DNA of 64,000 nt, taken from the NCBI RefSeq assembly GCF_030247195.1, contig NC_080671.1:63757089-63821088 (forward strand), in the 5' to 3' direction. The DNA is from Topomyia yanbarensis (lineage: Eukaryota > Arthropoda > Insecta > Diptera > Culicidae). Every line of letters starts with the position of its first letter. Position 1 is the stretch's first letter. The notes beneath the pieces are model-generated. The model made no database searches. It had not been told where the DNA came from and saw nothing but the letters and a program-made list of their open reading frames with translations. Shown piece after piece: positions 10,778 to 21,957 of the stretch. Made by a program: the position numbers and the translations under genes.

Positions 10778-12097
10778 ATGGTTCCCTCTCCGGATGGTCA
10801 AATGGAAGTTGAATCGGGTTCAACTTCTAAGGCTCCCCCCCGGCCCAAATGCTATCCAGAACTCTCAACTGGTCCATTTGTGGTCTTCTTTCGGCCCAAG
10901 ACTAAATCACTGAATCTTCTTCAGATTTCTAGAGACCTGACGGAACGGTTCTCGGCTGTGACCGAAATTTCAAAGGTCCGCTCGGACAAGATAAGGGTGT
11001 TGCTAGCCAACTCAAAGCAGGCAAACGATATTGCTTGCTGTGAGCACTTTACGCGGGATTATAACGTGTATATTCCGGCTGTAAGAGTACAATCCGAAGG
11101 CGTCGTAACCGATGAGAGTTTGACGTGCGAGGATCTGCTGAAGTACGGGGTCGGCCGATTCAGAGACCGCTTACTTCAGCCAGTTAAAATACTTGAGTGC
11201 AAACGTTTGCACTCAGTAGTAGTTGCGGGGGATGGTTCAAAAACGTACCCCCAATCAAACTCTTATCGGGTGACCTTCGCTGGTACCGCTTTGCCAAATT
11301 TCGTCCTCTTGCACAAGGTTCGTCTGCCTGTGCGTCTGTTTGTGCCGCGGGTCATGAATTGCACAAAGTGTAAACAACTGGGTCACACAGCCACCCATTG
11401 TAGCAATAAGGCCCGCTGTGGAAAATGCGGGGAGAATCATCTAGATGATTCGTGCAGTAGGCAAGCCGAAAAGTGTCCTTACTGTGCGGAGAGTCTGCAT
11501 GATATCTCGGCATGTCCCGCGTACAAACTACGCGGGGATAAACTGAAACGTTCCCTTGCGGGACGATCCAAACATTCTTTCGCAGAAATGTTAAAGAATG
11601 CTACGCCACCATCCTCAGCAAACATCTATACTCACTTGCCTCCTGACGAGGGCGAGGCTGGTAACCCACAAGAGGGAACATCTACTAGGGTGCCTAGAAT
11701 TTATAGGAAGAGGAGGAACACTTCCTCTCGTAAAGTTCCTTGTAAAGGCCAGAAGGTGTCCCTTGAGGGGGCTCCGAAAGTCACATCTATTGGAAGTGTT
11801 GCAACCAAACCGAAGCAATTAGCTCCTGGTCTCGGAGGATTAAGCTCAGAGAAGGAGTTCCCAGCACTTCCAGGAACATCAAAAATCCCAAGTGTTCCTT
11901 TGTTTCAGTTCGAGAGTAATCACAGCACTGGAATTATAAAACTCTCGGACATAGTGGACTGGATAATAAAAACTTTCAATATTACTGATCCTATTAAAAG
12001 TCTTATGTTAGCTTTTCTCCCTACAGTGAGAACATTTTTGAAGCAGTTGACTGCTAAATGGCCCCTCCTCTCAGCGATTGTATCCTTCGATGGCTAA
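10778..12097 (+). CDS. LOA element ORF1, gag-like nucleic-acid-binding protein
   Basis: 439 codons from the first ATG in frame (10778) to TAA at 12095-12097. An in-frame TTG at 10766 is not expected to be used. In LINEs this protein coats the element RNA. Residues about 40-190 form the RRM-like part with TEISKVRSDKIRVLLANS, then the Y-N-V-Y-I-P-A segment. Residues about 195-247 hold three zinc knuckles: CTKCKQLGHTATHC, CGKCGENHLDDSC (one residue shorter between Cys and His) and CPYCAESLHDISAC. The C-terminal 190 residues are basic and Ser/Pro-rich (RIYRKRRNTSSRK). No stop or frameshift is present. The stop codon overlaps the ORF2 start, so reinitiation of translation is possible. It could still work for its own or related RNAs even if ORF2 is dead. 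Confidence 0.9.
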   Translation: MVPSPDGQMEVESGSTSKAPPRPKCYPELSTGPFVVFFRPKTKSLNLLQISRDLTERFSAVTEISKVRSDKIRVLLANSKQANDIACCEHFTRDYNVYIPAVRVQSEGVVTDESLTCEDLLKYGVGRFRDRLLQPVKILECKRLHSVVVAGDGSKTYPQSNSYRVTFAGTALPNFVLLHKVRLPVRLFVPRVMNCTKCKQLGHTATHCSNKARCGKCGENHLDDSCSRQAEKCPYCAESLHDISACPAYKLRGDKLKRSLAGRSKHSFAEMLKNATPPSSANIYTHLPPDEGEAGNPQEGTSTRVPRIYRKRRNTSSRKVPCKGQKVSLEGAPKVTSIGSVATKPKQLAPGLGGLSSEKEFPALPGTSKIPSVPLFQFESNHSTGIIKLSDIVDWIIKTFNITDPIKSLMLAFLPTVRTFLKQLTAKWPLLSAIVSFDG

Positions 12098-15000
12098 CTC
12101 ATCGAACGAGGTCACGGATTTGATCACTGTTCTACAGTGGAATTGCAGAAGTATCATCCCGAAAATCGATTCCTTCAAAATTTTAATAAATAATTTGAGT
12201 TGCGATGCATTTGCATTATGTGAAACTTGGTTAACTTCCGACATAGAACTCAACTTCCACGACTTTAATATTATTCGCCTGGATCGAGACACCCCCTATG
12301 GAGGAGTGCTTTTGGGGATCAAAAAGTGCTATTCCTTCTACAGAATTAACCTTCCCTCGATAACAGGTATTGAAGTTGTCGCTTGTCAAGTAACAACCAA
12401 AGGCAAAAGCCTTTGCATAGCTTCCATATATATTCCCCCCAACACCGCGGTTGGGCACCGACGGCTACAAGACATCTTAGAATCCCTGCCAGCACCGCGA
12501 CTAGTTTTAGGAGACTTTAACTCTCACGGTACAGCATGGGGTTGCCTCTATGATGATAACCGGTCTTCCTTAATTCAGGATCTTTGCGATAACTTCAATT
12601 TGACAATTTTAAACACGGGTGAAATGACACGGATTCCTGCTCCTCCAGCGCGCCCGAGCGCCTTAGACTTGTCCCTTTGCTCAACATCGCTGCGGTTAAA
12701 TTGCACGTGGAAGGTAATTCCTGATCCCCACGGCAGCGACCATCTGCCGATTGTAGTCTCAATCAATAACGGTTCAAGGCCATTGAAATCAATCAATATT
12801 TCGTATGACCTCACACGAAATATCGATTGGAAGAGCTATGCTGCCGCGATATCCGACAACATCGAATCTACCCAAGAACTTCCTCCGGAGGAAGAGTACA
12901 GCTTTTTGGCTGGCTTGATTCTCGACAGCGCGAATCAAGCTCAGACTAGGCCAGTACCCGTCGCGAACATACAAAAACGTTCTCCCAATCCCTGGTGGGA
13001 TAAAGAGTGCTCAGACGTGTACGCAGAGAAGGCCGCCGCGTTTAAGACCTTCCGGAACGACGGGTTACCCGCCAGTTTTCGACAGTACGCGACGTTAGAC
13101 AAGCGAATGAAGAGTTTGATGAAAGCCAAAAAACGCGATTATTGGCGCCGGTTCGTCGACGGATTAACGAGAGAAACATCGATGAGCACTCTTTGGGGAA
13201 CAGCCCGACGTATGCGAAATCGAAACAGTACTAATGAGAGCGTGGAATATTCAAACCGTTGGATATTCGATTTCGCCAAGAAGGTTTGTCCGGATTCCGC
13301 CCCGGCACAGAAGATCTACCGCGCCGCGTCTCCTCACGATAGCGCGAACGAAACACCTTTTTCGATGGTGGAGTTCTCACTTGCTCTCTTGTCGTGTAAC
13401 AATAAAGCTCCGGGGCCAGACAGAATCAAATTCAACTTGTTGAAGAATCTGCCTGACTCTGCCAAGAGACGCTTGTTGAACTTATTTAATAAGTTTCTCG
13501 AGGCTAACATTGTCCCACTCGATTGGAGACAAGTGAAGGTCATCGCCATCCAAAAACCAGGAAAACCAGCCTCCGACCACAATTCGTACCGTCCGATCGC
13601 AATGCTATCCTGTATCCGGAAGTTGTTCGAGAAAATGATCCTATCCCGCCTCGACAATTGGGTCGAAGCAAATGGCTTACTGTCAGATACACAATTTGGC
13701 TTTCGCAAAGGCAAAGGGACGAACGATTGTCTTGCGTTGCTCTCAACTGAAATTCAAATGGCCTATGCTAGCAAAGAGCAGATGGCATCAGTGTTCCTAG
13801 ATATTAAGGGGGCTTTTGATTCAGTTTCGATCAACATTCTTTCAGAGAAGCTGCACCAGCATGGTCTTTCAGCGACTTTAAACAACTTTTTACTAAACTT
13901 GTTGTCGGAAAAGCACATGCATTTTTCGCATGGTGACTTATCGACATCACGATTTAGCTACATGGGCCTTCCCCAGGGCTCATGTCTAAGCCCCCTTTTA
14001 TACAATTTCTATGTCAACGACATTGATGAATGTCTTGACAATTCCTGCACGTTAAGGCAACTTGCAGACGATGGCGTGGTGTCTGTTACGGGACCCAAAG
14101 CTGTCGATCTACAAGGACCATTTCAGAATACCCTGGACAATTTGTCTGCTTGGGCTATTAAGCTGGGTATCGAATTCTCCACGGAGAAAACTGAGCTAGT
14201 TGTATTTTCAAGGAAGCGTGAACCAGCACAACTACAGCTTCTATTAATGGGTCAAACTATCGCTCAGGTCTTCACAGTAAAATATCTAGGGGTCTGGTTC
14301 GACTCGAAAGGTACTTGGGGATGCCATATTCGGTATCTGAAACAGAAATGCCAACAAAGGATCAACTTTCTTCGTACAATAACCGGAACATGGTGGGGTG
14401 CCCACCCAGGAGACCTAATTAGGTTGTATCAAACAACGATACTGTCGGTAATGGAATACGGATGCTTCTGCTTTCGATCCGCCGCGAACATACATTTCAT
14501 CAAACTCGAAAGAATTCAGTATCGTTGTTTGCGTATCGCCTTAGGGTGCATGCAGTCGACCCATACGATGAGTCTCGAAGTGCTGTCGGGCGTTCTCCCG
14601 TTGAAAAATCGATTTTGGGAACTCTCATATCGATTGCTCATTCGATGCGATATCTTGAACCCGGTCGTGATTGAAAATTTCGAAAGGCTTGTTGAGCTCA
14701 ATTCTCAGACCCGTTTCATGTCCCTGTACTTTGACTACATGGCGCAGAATATTAACCCTTCTTCTTACAATCCCAACCGTGTGCATTTCATAAATACTTC
14801 TGAATCTACTGTTTTCTTCGACACATCCATGAAAGACGAGATTAGTGGAATTCCGGACCACATACGCCCACAAGTGGTTCCAAACATTTTTTATAATAAA
14901 TTCCGAGAAGTCGACTGTTCTAAGATGTTTTATACTGACGGATCAAACCTCGAAGGATCCACTGGCTTCGGTATTTTCAATCAAAACCTCACCGCCTCCT

Positions 15001-15775
15001 ACAAACTCAGTGACCCTGCTTCAGTTTACGCCGCAGAACTAGCTGCCATTCAGTATACCCTTGGAGTCATTGAAACATTACCCGCAGACCATTACTTCAT
15101 CGTTTCGGATAGCCTCAGTTCCATTGACGCTATTCGCTCGATAAAACATGGAAAGCACTCCTCGTATTTTTTGGGGAAAATACGGGAGCTACTGAGTGCT
15201 TTATCTGACAACTCTTTCCAGATTACCTTGGTATGGGTCCCTTCTCATTGCTCCATTCCGGGCAATGAAAAGGCAGACTCCTTAGCTAAGGTGGGTGCCT
15301 TAGAAGGAGACGTTTACGAAAGACCAATTTGCTTCAGCGAATTTTTCAGTATTACTCATCGAGAACCCTCGAAAGTTGGCAAACTTCGTGGAGCAGTGGA
15401 GAGCTGGGAAGGTGGCTACATTCGATAATCCCTAAGGTATCGACGAAACCTTGGTTCAAGGGGATGGATGTGGGTCGTGACTTCATTCGTGTGATGTCCC
15501 GACTCATGGCAAACCATTACACGCTGGATGCACATCTCCGGCGTATTGGGCTCGTGGATAGTGGTATCTGCGCTTGTGGCGACGGCTATCACGACATCGA
15601 GCACATTGTCTGGGCGTGCACCGAGTACAGTTCCGCTAGGTCTCGGCTAATGGATACCCTGCGGGCCCGAGGAAGACCAACCAACGTCCCGGTTCGAGAT
15701 GTGCTGGCAAGCCGCGATGTTCTCTATATGTCCCTTATATACACCTTTGTGAAAACCATCAATATACAAGTCTAA
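12090..15775 (+). pseudogene. LOA element ORF2 (endonuclease-RT-RNase H) with one frameshift
   Basis: The frame opens at ATG 12090, inside the end of ORF1, and runs to a stop at 15426-15428; the C-terminus continues in another frame to TAA at 15773-15775. Endonuclease (residues about 10-220): LQWNCRSI, ALCETWL, GDFNSHG and SDHLPI. Reverse transcriptase (about 470-740): SYRPIAMLSC, FGFRKGKGTND, VFLDIKGAFDS, GLPQGSCLSP, QLADDGVV (A-D-D catalytic box) and VKYLGVWFDS. RNase H (about 945-1075): FYTDGSNLEGS, YAAELAAIQ, VSDSLSSIDAI and WVPSHCSIPGNEKADS. After the shift come SWSSGELGRWLHSIIPKV and CACGDGYHDIEHIVWAC, a Cys/His motif. The break lies between about 15345 and 15365 and is explained by loss of one base (or gain of two). 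All catalytic motifs are upstream of it, so a protein lacking about 130 residues is still encoded. Confidence 0.9.
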
Positions 15776-16599
15776 CTGCCCCTTGTTATCTTCTTATCAT
15801 TCTCAGAACGCTCTTCCACCTGTATCAAACCATCTGTATCGAATGAGCCAACAAACACGGGACCTACGGCACGAACATAACACGCTTAACTCGAAATGTA
15901 GCCGATCCACATCTGAGCCGTACTACGAAATCGTCTGGAAAAACCCCTACCATCTTGAGGAGGACCACCCGGCGTCCCAGTACATGATTCCCCTGATGAA
16001 GGCCACCCGAGTTTGTAATCCATCCGTTGATCTCACGATGCCTGAAACTGAAATAATTTTCTCTCCCTGCCATCTTTGTCTACCCTCCCTCCCCTGACTC
16101 TTATACCCAGAAGTAACACCCCTACCCCCCCCCCCCCCCCAATATCATCACGAAGCATTTAGCTCTTCTTGTCTCTTCTAGTTTTAACTATTATATTATA
16201 TAATCTCGTTGAAATTGCCCAACTCTACTACCCACAAAAATAACTATAATTACGAATCTTTACAAAATTCAATCATGCCCTCTAGTTATGCCTAGTTTTA
16301 AGTTAGTCGTAAAAAATTGTCCCCCTTAATTAAACATTATTTGCTCCAATAATCTCACTGATAAAAATGTCAAACCATATTGCCACAAAAACTAAATGAC
16401 CCCCCTAATCTTACGAAAACAATATTATCCCCTTGTGTAGATATATAAGATAGCTATAAAATCGCATTAGTTTCATTTTAAAAAAATCAATATGTAATCC
16501 CCTAGTTTTAAGCAATTTAAAATGTAAAACAAAACAAAATTGGCACCTTTAAGCTAACGCAACGTGCCTTATCAAATAAACGATTTGAATAAAAAAAAA
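15776..16599 (+). other. 3' UTR and poly(A) tail of the LOA element
   Basis: Non-coding sequence with a C16 run near 16125-16140, several CCCCCTAAT/CCCCCTTAAT phrases and AATAAACGATTTGAAT just before a run of As (16591-16602, partly shared with the duplication). Minor open frames here are not convincing. In LINEs this end is recognised by the element's reverse transcriptase. Confidence 0.8.
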
Positions 16600-16612
16600 A
16601 AATGCATCCAGC
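16600..16612. repeat. right target-site duplication of the LOA element
   Basis: AAATGCATCCAGC, identical to 10474-10486, follows the poly(A) run. The first A may be shared with the tail. Confidence 0.93.
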
Positions 16613-17141
16613 GGAATATTTCTGAATGTTTTATGAAATTCCAAACACTTACAAAAATTTACTCTGCTAACTAATTGCTATATTTTATGTGTATATAGTC
16701 GAATTCTCGTAATTGTATAATTGCTATATACACTGAATTACGCTAGTCGGTCAACTATATTATATTGAACAACGCAAAAATATGTTAGTAGAAAACTATT
16801 ATGCACTGAAAGACCCGTTTTAGAAAAAAAATATACCAGAAATGCTTATCAAAAAATAAAGAAGATTATGTCAATTTTATCATTGTTACTATTTTGTCAG
16901 CCTACACACCATGAAACCGACAAAAACGGATCATCACTGTATTTACGATAATTTTTTTTCAATTCGATTCTTTGACTGGCACGTCGAGCTAGCTTGAACG
17001 TGGTAACCTTAATTAAATGCTTAAAAATTGTGGGTATACGTTGAATCAATTTTAAAATTATTTGGATTTGGAATAATTAGATACCACAAATAAAAACAGG
17101 ATTTTATATTTTTTTTAACTCTAACGTTCTTATCGCTTTAG
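16613..17141. other. AT-rich DNA, no gene recognised
   Basis: AT-rich sequence between the LOA insertion and the large inverted repeat. Nothing recognisable was seen. Confidence 0.35.
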
Positions 17142-19627
17142 ACGAATTTCGCACCAACTCGAAGAAATGTTGGCAGCACCCTCTCAGATTTTAATGAAAC
17201 TTTCTGTACATGAGAACTTTGTCGCAAAAAAACCACCTATCCTACTTCGATTTTTCAAAAATGATCTAGACTGTCTTTCGAAAAGGGTCAAACATTTTTA
17301 ACCATTTTTTTTAAAATGGCTATAGTCTAAAAATAACAATTCCTACAAAAAATGTTGTAGTCAAATTTTTTAATAAAAATATTGAAAAAATTCTTTATCG
17401 ACTCCTACAATGAAAAAAATTGATTTCAAAAATTTAAAATCGATTTACCAAAAATCCCTACTTTGATGTGGATGAAATTTTATTCCAAGATAAGTAATTA
17501 TGTTCCCTACCTACAATCAAAAATTCAAGTTGGGCACTTTTAAGGAAAAAAAAGTTATTTGAAAAACAATTTTCCTTGTCCAAACTGAATTTTTTTTTCA
17601 GCTTATTTTTATCTAAAAAAAAACCAATGAAAGTCATAATCATTAAGAATCCAATTTCCCAACTGCTAGTTGCCTGATACATACAAAAAGTGTCAGTAAC
17701 GAATTTGATATTCGTTTGACAAATTACCCAGGTTGCTTGTACCTTACCTGCATCAATACTCATTTTACCAAATAACAGTACTATAAAACTTAGGTCTTAA
17801 AGCAGTCTAGTAACAACAGTTGTGAAGAGCAGTTCTAATAAAATTATCATTAGGGATTAATTGTATAAATCAAAAATAAATAATATCAATTGCTGTGCAG
17901 TGATAGACAATCCGAAGTGTAATCGTAATAATTTACTTCCGAAAGTCGCCATCTTGGATTTAAACATGGCGTCAGACATAAATTTCTGGCACCTACTCGT
18001 CAAAACCATTCCGAATATACCACCCTCTCTGAACTCTGCAATCTGCACTCGGGACTCTTGGCTCTCCCCTCGGGACTCTGGGTTCTGATCTCTGGACTAT
18101 GGATACTGAGCTTTAGATTCTGGACTCTTCATTTTCATCGTTGGATGATGGATTCTTGGCGCTGGCCTCGATTTTCTGAAATTTGCGCTCTGGTATCTGG
18201 GGTCTTGATCCTTCAGTCTGGCATCTGAACTCTAGACTCTGGACTCTGAACTTAAGGCTCTGCACTCGGGTCTCTGGATTCTGGACTGTGAGCTCTCTCC
18301 TCGGAACTCTGGACTCTGGTCTCTGGGTTCTGGGCTCTGTGCTCTGGAGTCTGAACTCTTGCCTCAGTATTTTGGATCAAGTACTTCGGAATTATGGTCT
18401 CAGAGCACTGTACTCTGGCCACAGTAATTTGGGTTGGGGACTCTGGACCCAGGATTCTCGATTCTGTTCTCTGAACTCTGGACTCTGCATTCTTAACTCT
18501 GAATTCTGAGCTCTCGCCTCAAGATTCTGTGCTATAGACTCTGGACTGTAGACTGTGGTCTCTGAGCTACGGGTTCTGGGTCTTGATTCTAAACTTTTTA
18601 TTCTGAACTGTGGACTCTGAACTCTAACCTCTGGACTATGCACTCTGCACTTGGGACTCTGGATTCTGGACTCCGGACTTTGGGCTCTCTCCTCGGGACT
18701 CTGGGTTCTGGGCTCTGGATTATCGAATTTAGACTCTGCATTCTGGACTCTTTGCTCTAGACTCTAAACTCTGGTCTCACTATGTAGGGTTAGGGGTTCG
18801 GGACTCTGGGCTCTGGATTATGTGCTGAGGACTCTGAGCTCAGTATTTTGGGATAAGAACTCTAGACTCTGGTTTCTGGTCTCTGGGCTCTGCACTCTGC
18901 GCTCTGGACTCTGAACTCGGAACTCTGGATTCTGAACTCTGAGCTCTGTCTTCGGATCTCTGGGTTCTGATCGCTGCCCTGTGGACTCTAGACTCCGCGT
19001 TCTCGACACTGAGCTCTGGATTCTGGACTCTAGGCTCGCCTCAGTATTTTGGGTTAAGGACTCGCGACTCTGGATTCTGGTCTCTCTCCTCGGGACTCTG
19101 GAATCTGGAGTCTGGGTTCTCTCCTCGGGATTCTGGTCGCTGGGCTAGGGACCCTGTATAAAAATACACTGAAAAAAAATTCAGGTTGGACAAGAAAAAG
19201 TTTTATTTAATTTTTTTTTCTTGAAAGTGTCCAACTTAAATTTTTGACGGTAGGTAGGGAACATAATTACCTATCTTGGAACAAAATTTCAGCCAAATCA
19301 AAGATAGTGTTTTTTTGTAAATCGTCTTTAAATTTTTAAAATCGATTTTTTTTAATGTAGGAGTCGATGAAGAATTTTTTCAATATTTTTATTCAAAAAG
19401 TTGACTAATATTATGAAAATCACTCCTACAACATTTTTTGTAGGATTTGCCATTTTTAGACTATAGCCATTTGAAAAAATTGGTTAAAAATGTTTGACCC
19501 TTTTGAAAAGACAGTCTAGATCATTTTGGAAAATATGTAAAGTATGCAAAGTGGTTTTCCAACAAAGTCTTCATTAAAATCTAAGAGGGTGCCGCCAACT
19601 CTGAATACGATTTAGCGCGAAATTCGT
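17142..19627. repeat. 2.5-kb inverted repeat (470-bp arms) around a heptamer array
   Basis: The left arm (17142-17610) and right arm (19158-19627) are reverse complements with scattered mismatches and small indels. Matching landmarks run from the outside in: ACGAATTTCGC/GCGAAATTCGT, GCACCCTCTCAGATTTTAAT, GACTGTCTTTCGAAAAGGGT, TTTTTAGACTATAGCC, GGTAGGGAACATAATTAC and CCTTGTCCAAACTGAATTT. The space between (17611-19157) holds about 400 bp of AT-rich DNA and then the heptamer array at 18022-19156. No clear target-site duplication was found. It may be one foldback element, or two copies of one repeat in opposite orientation. Confidence 0.88.
18022..19156. repeat. 1.1-kb degenerate heptamer (GGACTCT/GGGTTCT) array
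   Basis: The stretch is built almost entirely from 7-bp words such as GGACTCT, GGATTCT, GAACTCT and GGGCTCT. Because the unit is not a multiple of three, all frames translate into 7-residue repeats, which explains several long but meaningless open frames on both strands. Longer phrases also recur: CTCAGTATTTTGGGTTAAG near 18364, 18841 and 19031 (plus a variant at 18421), and CTCTCTCCTCGGGACTCTGG near 18680 and 19082. These show a higher-order structure. Confidence 0.9.
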
Positions 19628-19938
19628 ATTTAATTTTTATATGTTTCAAATAAAGAAATCGCGACAATTCTAGTGGCATTTGTTGTCTGTATGAGCAGTT
19701 TTCTGGTAGATTATATAACAGAAGTGCCGAACACAGGTCAGAGGGGCTGTCATTTCAGTTTACTATTAGGGCAGAGTATCCATTCATCGAAATAGTATCA
19801 GTTTTAAATGCTCTTAGAAGTATTTTTCTGATAATATTGCAAATTATTCGCCCAGGATATTAAACAGTTACTTTTGAATTAGTCAACAAGTACCTACTAT
19901 CACCTTTCACCTGACACATTTTCGCTCTTCAAATCTTA
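19628..19938. other. AT-rich DNA, no gene recognised
   Basis: Short spacer between the inverted repeat and the next MITE. No motif was noticed. Confidence 0.35.
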
Positions 19939-19941
19939 TTA

Positions 19942-20186
19942 GGGACCATTCGTAAATTACGTAACGCAAAAATTGCACAAAATTGACTCCCCCCTCCCCT
20001 CATGTAACAAATTGTCACAAATTTCTCCATCCCCCCTCTCCTATTACGTAACAAATTCCTAGAACATTTTTTTTCTTCAGTGAAAACATGTTACGTAACG
20101 ATCTAGCTAACTCCCCTCCCCCTATGCCACAACTTATTGTACCCCCTCCACCACCTAAAATCGTTACGTAATTCATGAATGGTCCA
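19942..20186. mobile_element. Harbinger-like MITE, copy A
   Basis: 245 bp with inverted ends GGGACCATTCGTAAATTACG and, reverse complemented, TGGACCATTCATGAATTACG, both followed by TAACG. TTA flanks both sides (19939-19941 and 20187-20189). The interior has C-rich tracts (CCCCCCTCCCC) and internal GTTACGTAAC palindromes. A 3-bp TWA duplication and GGG-starting ends are the hallmarks of PIF/Harbinger; the assignment is an inference. It is closely related to copy B at 31883-32150. Confidence 0.85.
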
Positions 20187-20189
20187 TTA

Positions 20190-21949
20190 GTAGCCTCCGT
20201 AACACACAATGTTGTCGTATCATAGGATGCGTGTCGGTCATCAAAAGCTCGGGAATAGTCGATTCGATGTGTACCCAAGTATCAGCGGAAGAGTAATTGA
20301 ATTTCAATGTGACGACTATCAAACCCCCACCCTCAACCCAGGCGAACCGAGCCTAATGCTGCCGACCGTAACGAATAGAGCTGGAACATGGACCTGCTGC
20401 TCCTATAGACTATTATCTCGTCCTGAAATTTGAAGCTTCTTCCCTGGTCTCACCGCTGTTTGTCTTATATAGCTCGACTGGCTGACAGGAGGTGGGTGCC
20501 CACTGGTTTTCCACTGGGTGAAGATGTTCTCACTTGCTCTTTCACTCTGCGCGAATCAAAACCGGTAATTATGTTAATGTAAATCACTTCATTGTTGGCT
20601 AGCTCAGATTGCTTCGGAGGGATTGACAATGTTTTCTTTACGGCAATGTTGTCACTGACAGTATGTAATTACCGCGGCGAGATTGTCGTGGGAATAACGC
20701 AATTTTCCGTGTTCCAAAGTGAAACCTGTATCTCTGGCGGCGTTGGAACAATTCCATCAGCAGTCTCAGTTTGTCGCATCGGAATATTGATTCGATTGAT
20801 CACATTTGCAAATCAAAACAGGAAGAAGAGCAGCATCTGCCACCGGCTGGGGAATGTCATCTTTAGATTTGTGATAAAAACTGACATTCATTCGATTAGC
20901 TAAACCGTCAATAGGATTACAACGGGGAACAGCAAAAACGAAATATTCTCCATTCATCCATCGCTGGGTTTGCTGCGCCATTAGTTTTTTACGGTGCTTG
21001 TCAATTAAAAATTCTTTTCTGAACCATGAGCACCGAACCGTTTGGACAGTTCAATAGCAAAGCGGAAATCTCGAAACCTATGGTCTCTGAAAGCCACATG
21101 AACAATATTTATTGTTGTACGGTTAAAACCAGTAGATATTTCAATAAAATTTTATTTGACACTTTTCGATTTGGTTGGTACGTTTTATGCATTTGTTCAC
21201 TTTCGGAAGGAACTCCCCTCCGTTATTGTGCACACGTCTGACTTTTGAGGTTCAGTTTTAGCTGCTACGCCAGGTGTGTCCCAGGCGCTGTTTGCACCGG
21301 CCCCAGGTTTACAACAGTTGGACAGCGGGCAAATTACGTACCCTTCACCTAGCGGACCAATTTGGAAAAAGTTTTTTTTTTGGTGCTCTCTTTAGGAAAT
21401 TCTACCGCTCGTTCAATCGGAATCTGTCAGGGATGTTGTGTCATTTATCATGACGAGTTCCGATTTTGCTTATAATTTATTCAAAATGCTAATTCGAGAA
21501 GAAGTGGCAGCTGACTGGGTTCATTCGACAGAATCAATCGGAAGGGACAGTTGAATGAGACGAAAGCGAAAGGAACGGGCACATAAAAATATCAATGTAA
21601 ATGAGCCGTGATTTTTCTTTTTATATACTTTCAGAATAATGAGATATCCTATCGTCACCCCGACGATTTGTTATTTGAAACGGAGTATGGCGTCCAACAT
21701 ATGTTTCAATTTTTTTGTTCAGAAATGAAATGGGTACTAACACATTTGCTAATGGAAAGCACTTTGAACTGAATTCGTTTCATGCCACAGTCCCCTAGCA
21801 TATAAGAATTGGCTAATATTTGAAACGTTGACTTATTTCAACCACATCACTTCGAATGGAGTTAGCACGCTTTCCTGAATGTAGCTTTGTAATGGAAATT
21901 CCGATGGAAGTTCATTTTTCCATTTCTATCTCATGCAGAGTGACCGCTA
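20190..21949. other. mixed-composition DNA without a supported gene
   Basis: This is less AT-rich than its surroundings and carries no repeat seen elsewhere in the window. Short frames exist on both strands (for example 20766-20981 minus and 20592-20903 plus). None has a recognisable domain, and no convincing exon with splice sites was found. It could be single-copy host DNA, perhaps regulatory. Confidence 0.35.
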
Positions 21950-21957
21950 GTCACATT

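Larger units (their letters stand above)
10487..16599 (+). mobile_element. full-length LOA-like non-LTR retrotransposon
   Basis: About 6.1 kb between perfect 13-bp target-site duplications. The order is a 5' UTR of about 290 bp, a gag-like ORF1 with three zinc knuckles, an overlapping ORF2 with endonuclease, reverse transcriptase, RNase H and C-terminal Cys/His region, a 3' UTR of about 0.8 kb and a short poly(A). The domain order, with RNase H after the reverse transcriptase, and the phrase GELGRWLHSIIPKVST near the C-terminus fit the LOA-type elements of Aedes (the Lian group). The clade is judged from memory of those families. With ORF1 intact and ORF2 carrying a single frameshift, the insertion is probably recent. 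Confidence 0.92.

Noticed and set aside
18183..19009. Open frames with 7-residue repeats on both strands, resembling structural proteins
   Set aside because: A 7-bp DNA repeat gives 7-residue repeats in every frame. There is no independent evidence of coding.
20766..20981. 71-codon minus-strand frame with ordinary amino-acid composition
   Set aside because: It is short, has no known motif, is overlapped by a plus-strand frame and has no flanking exon candidates.
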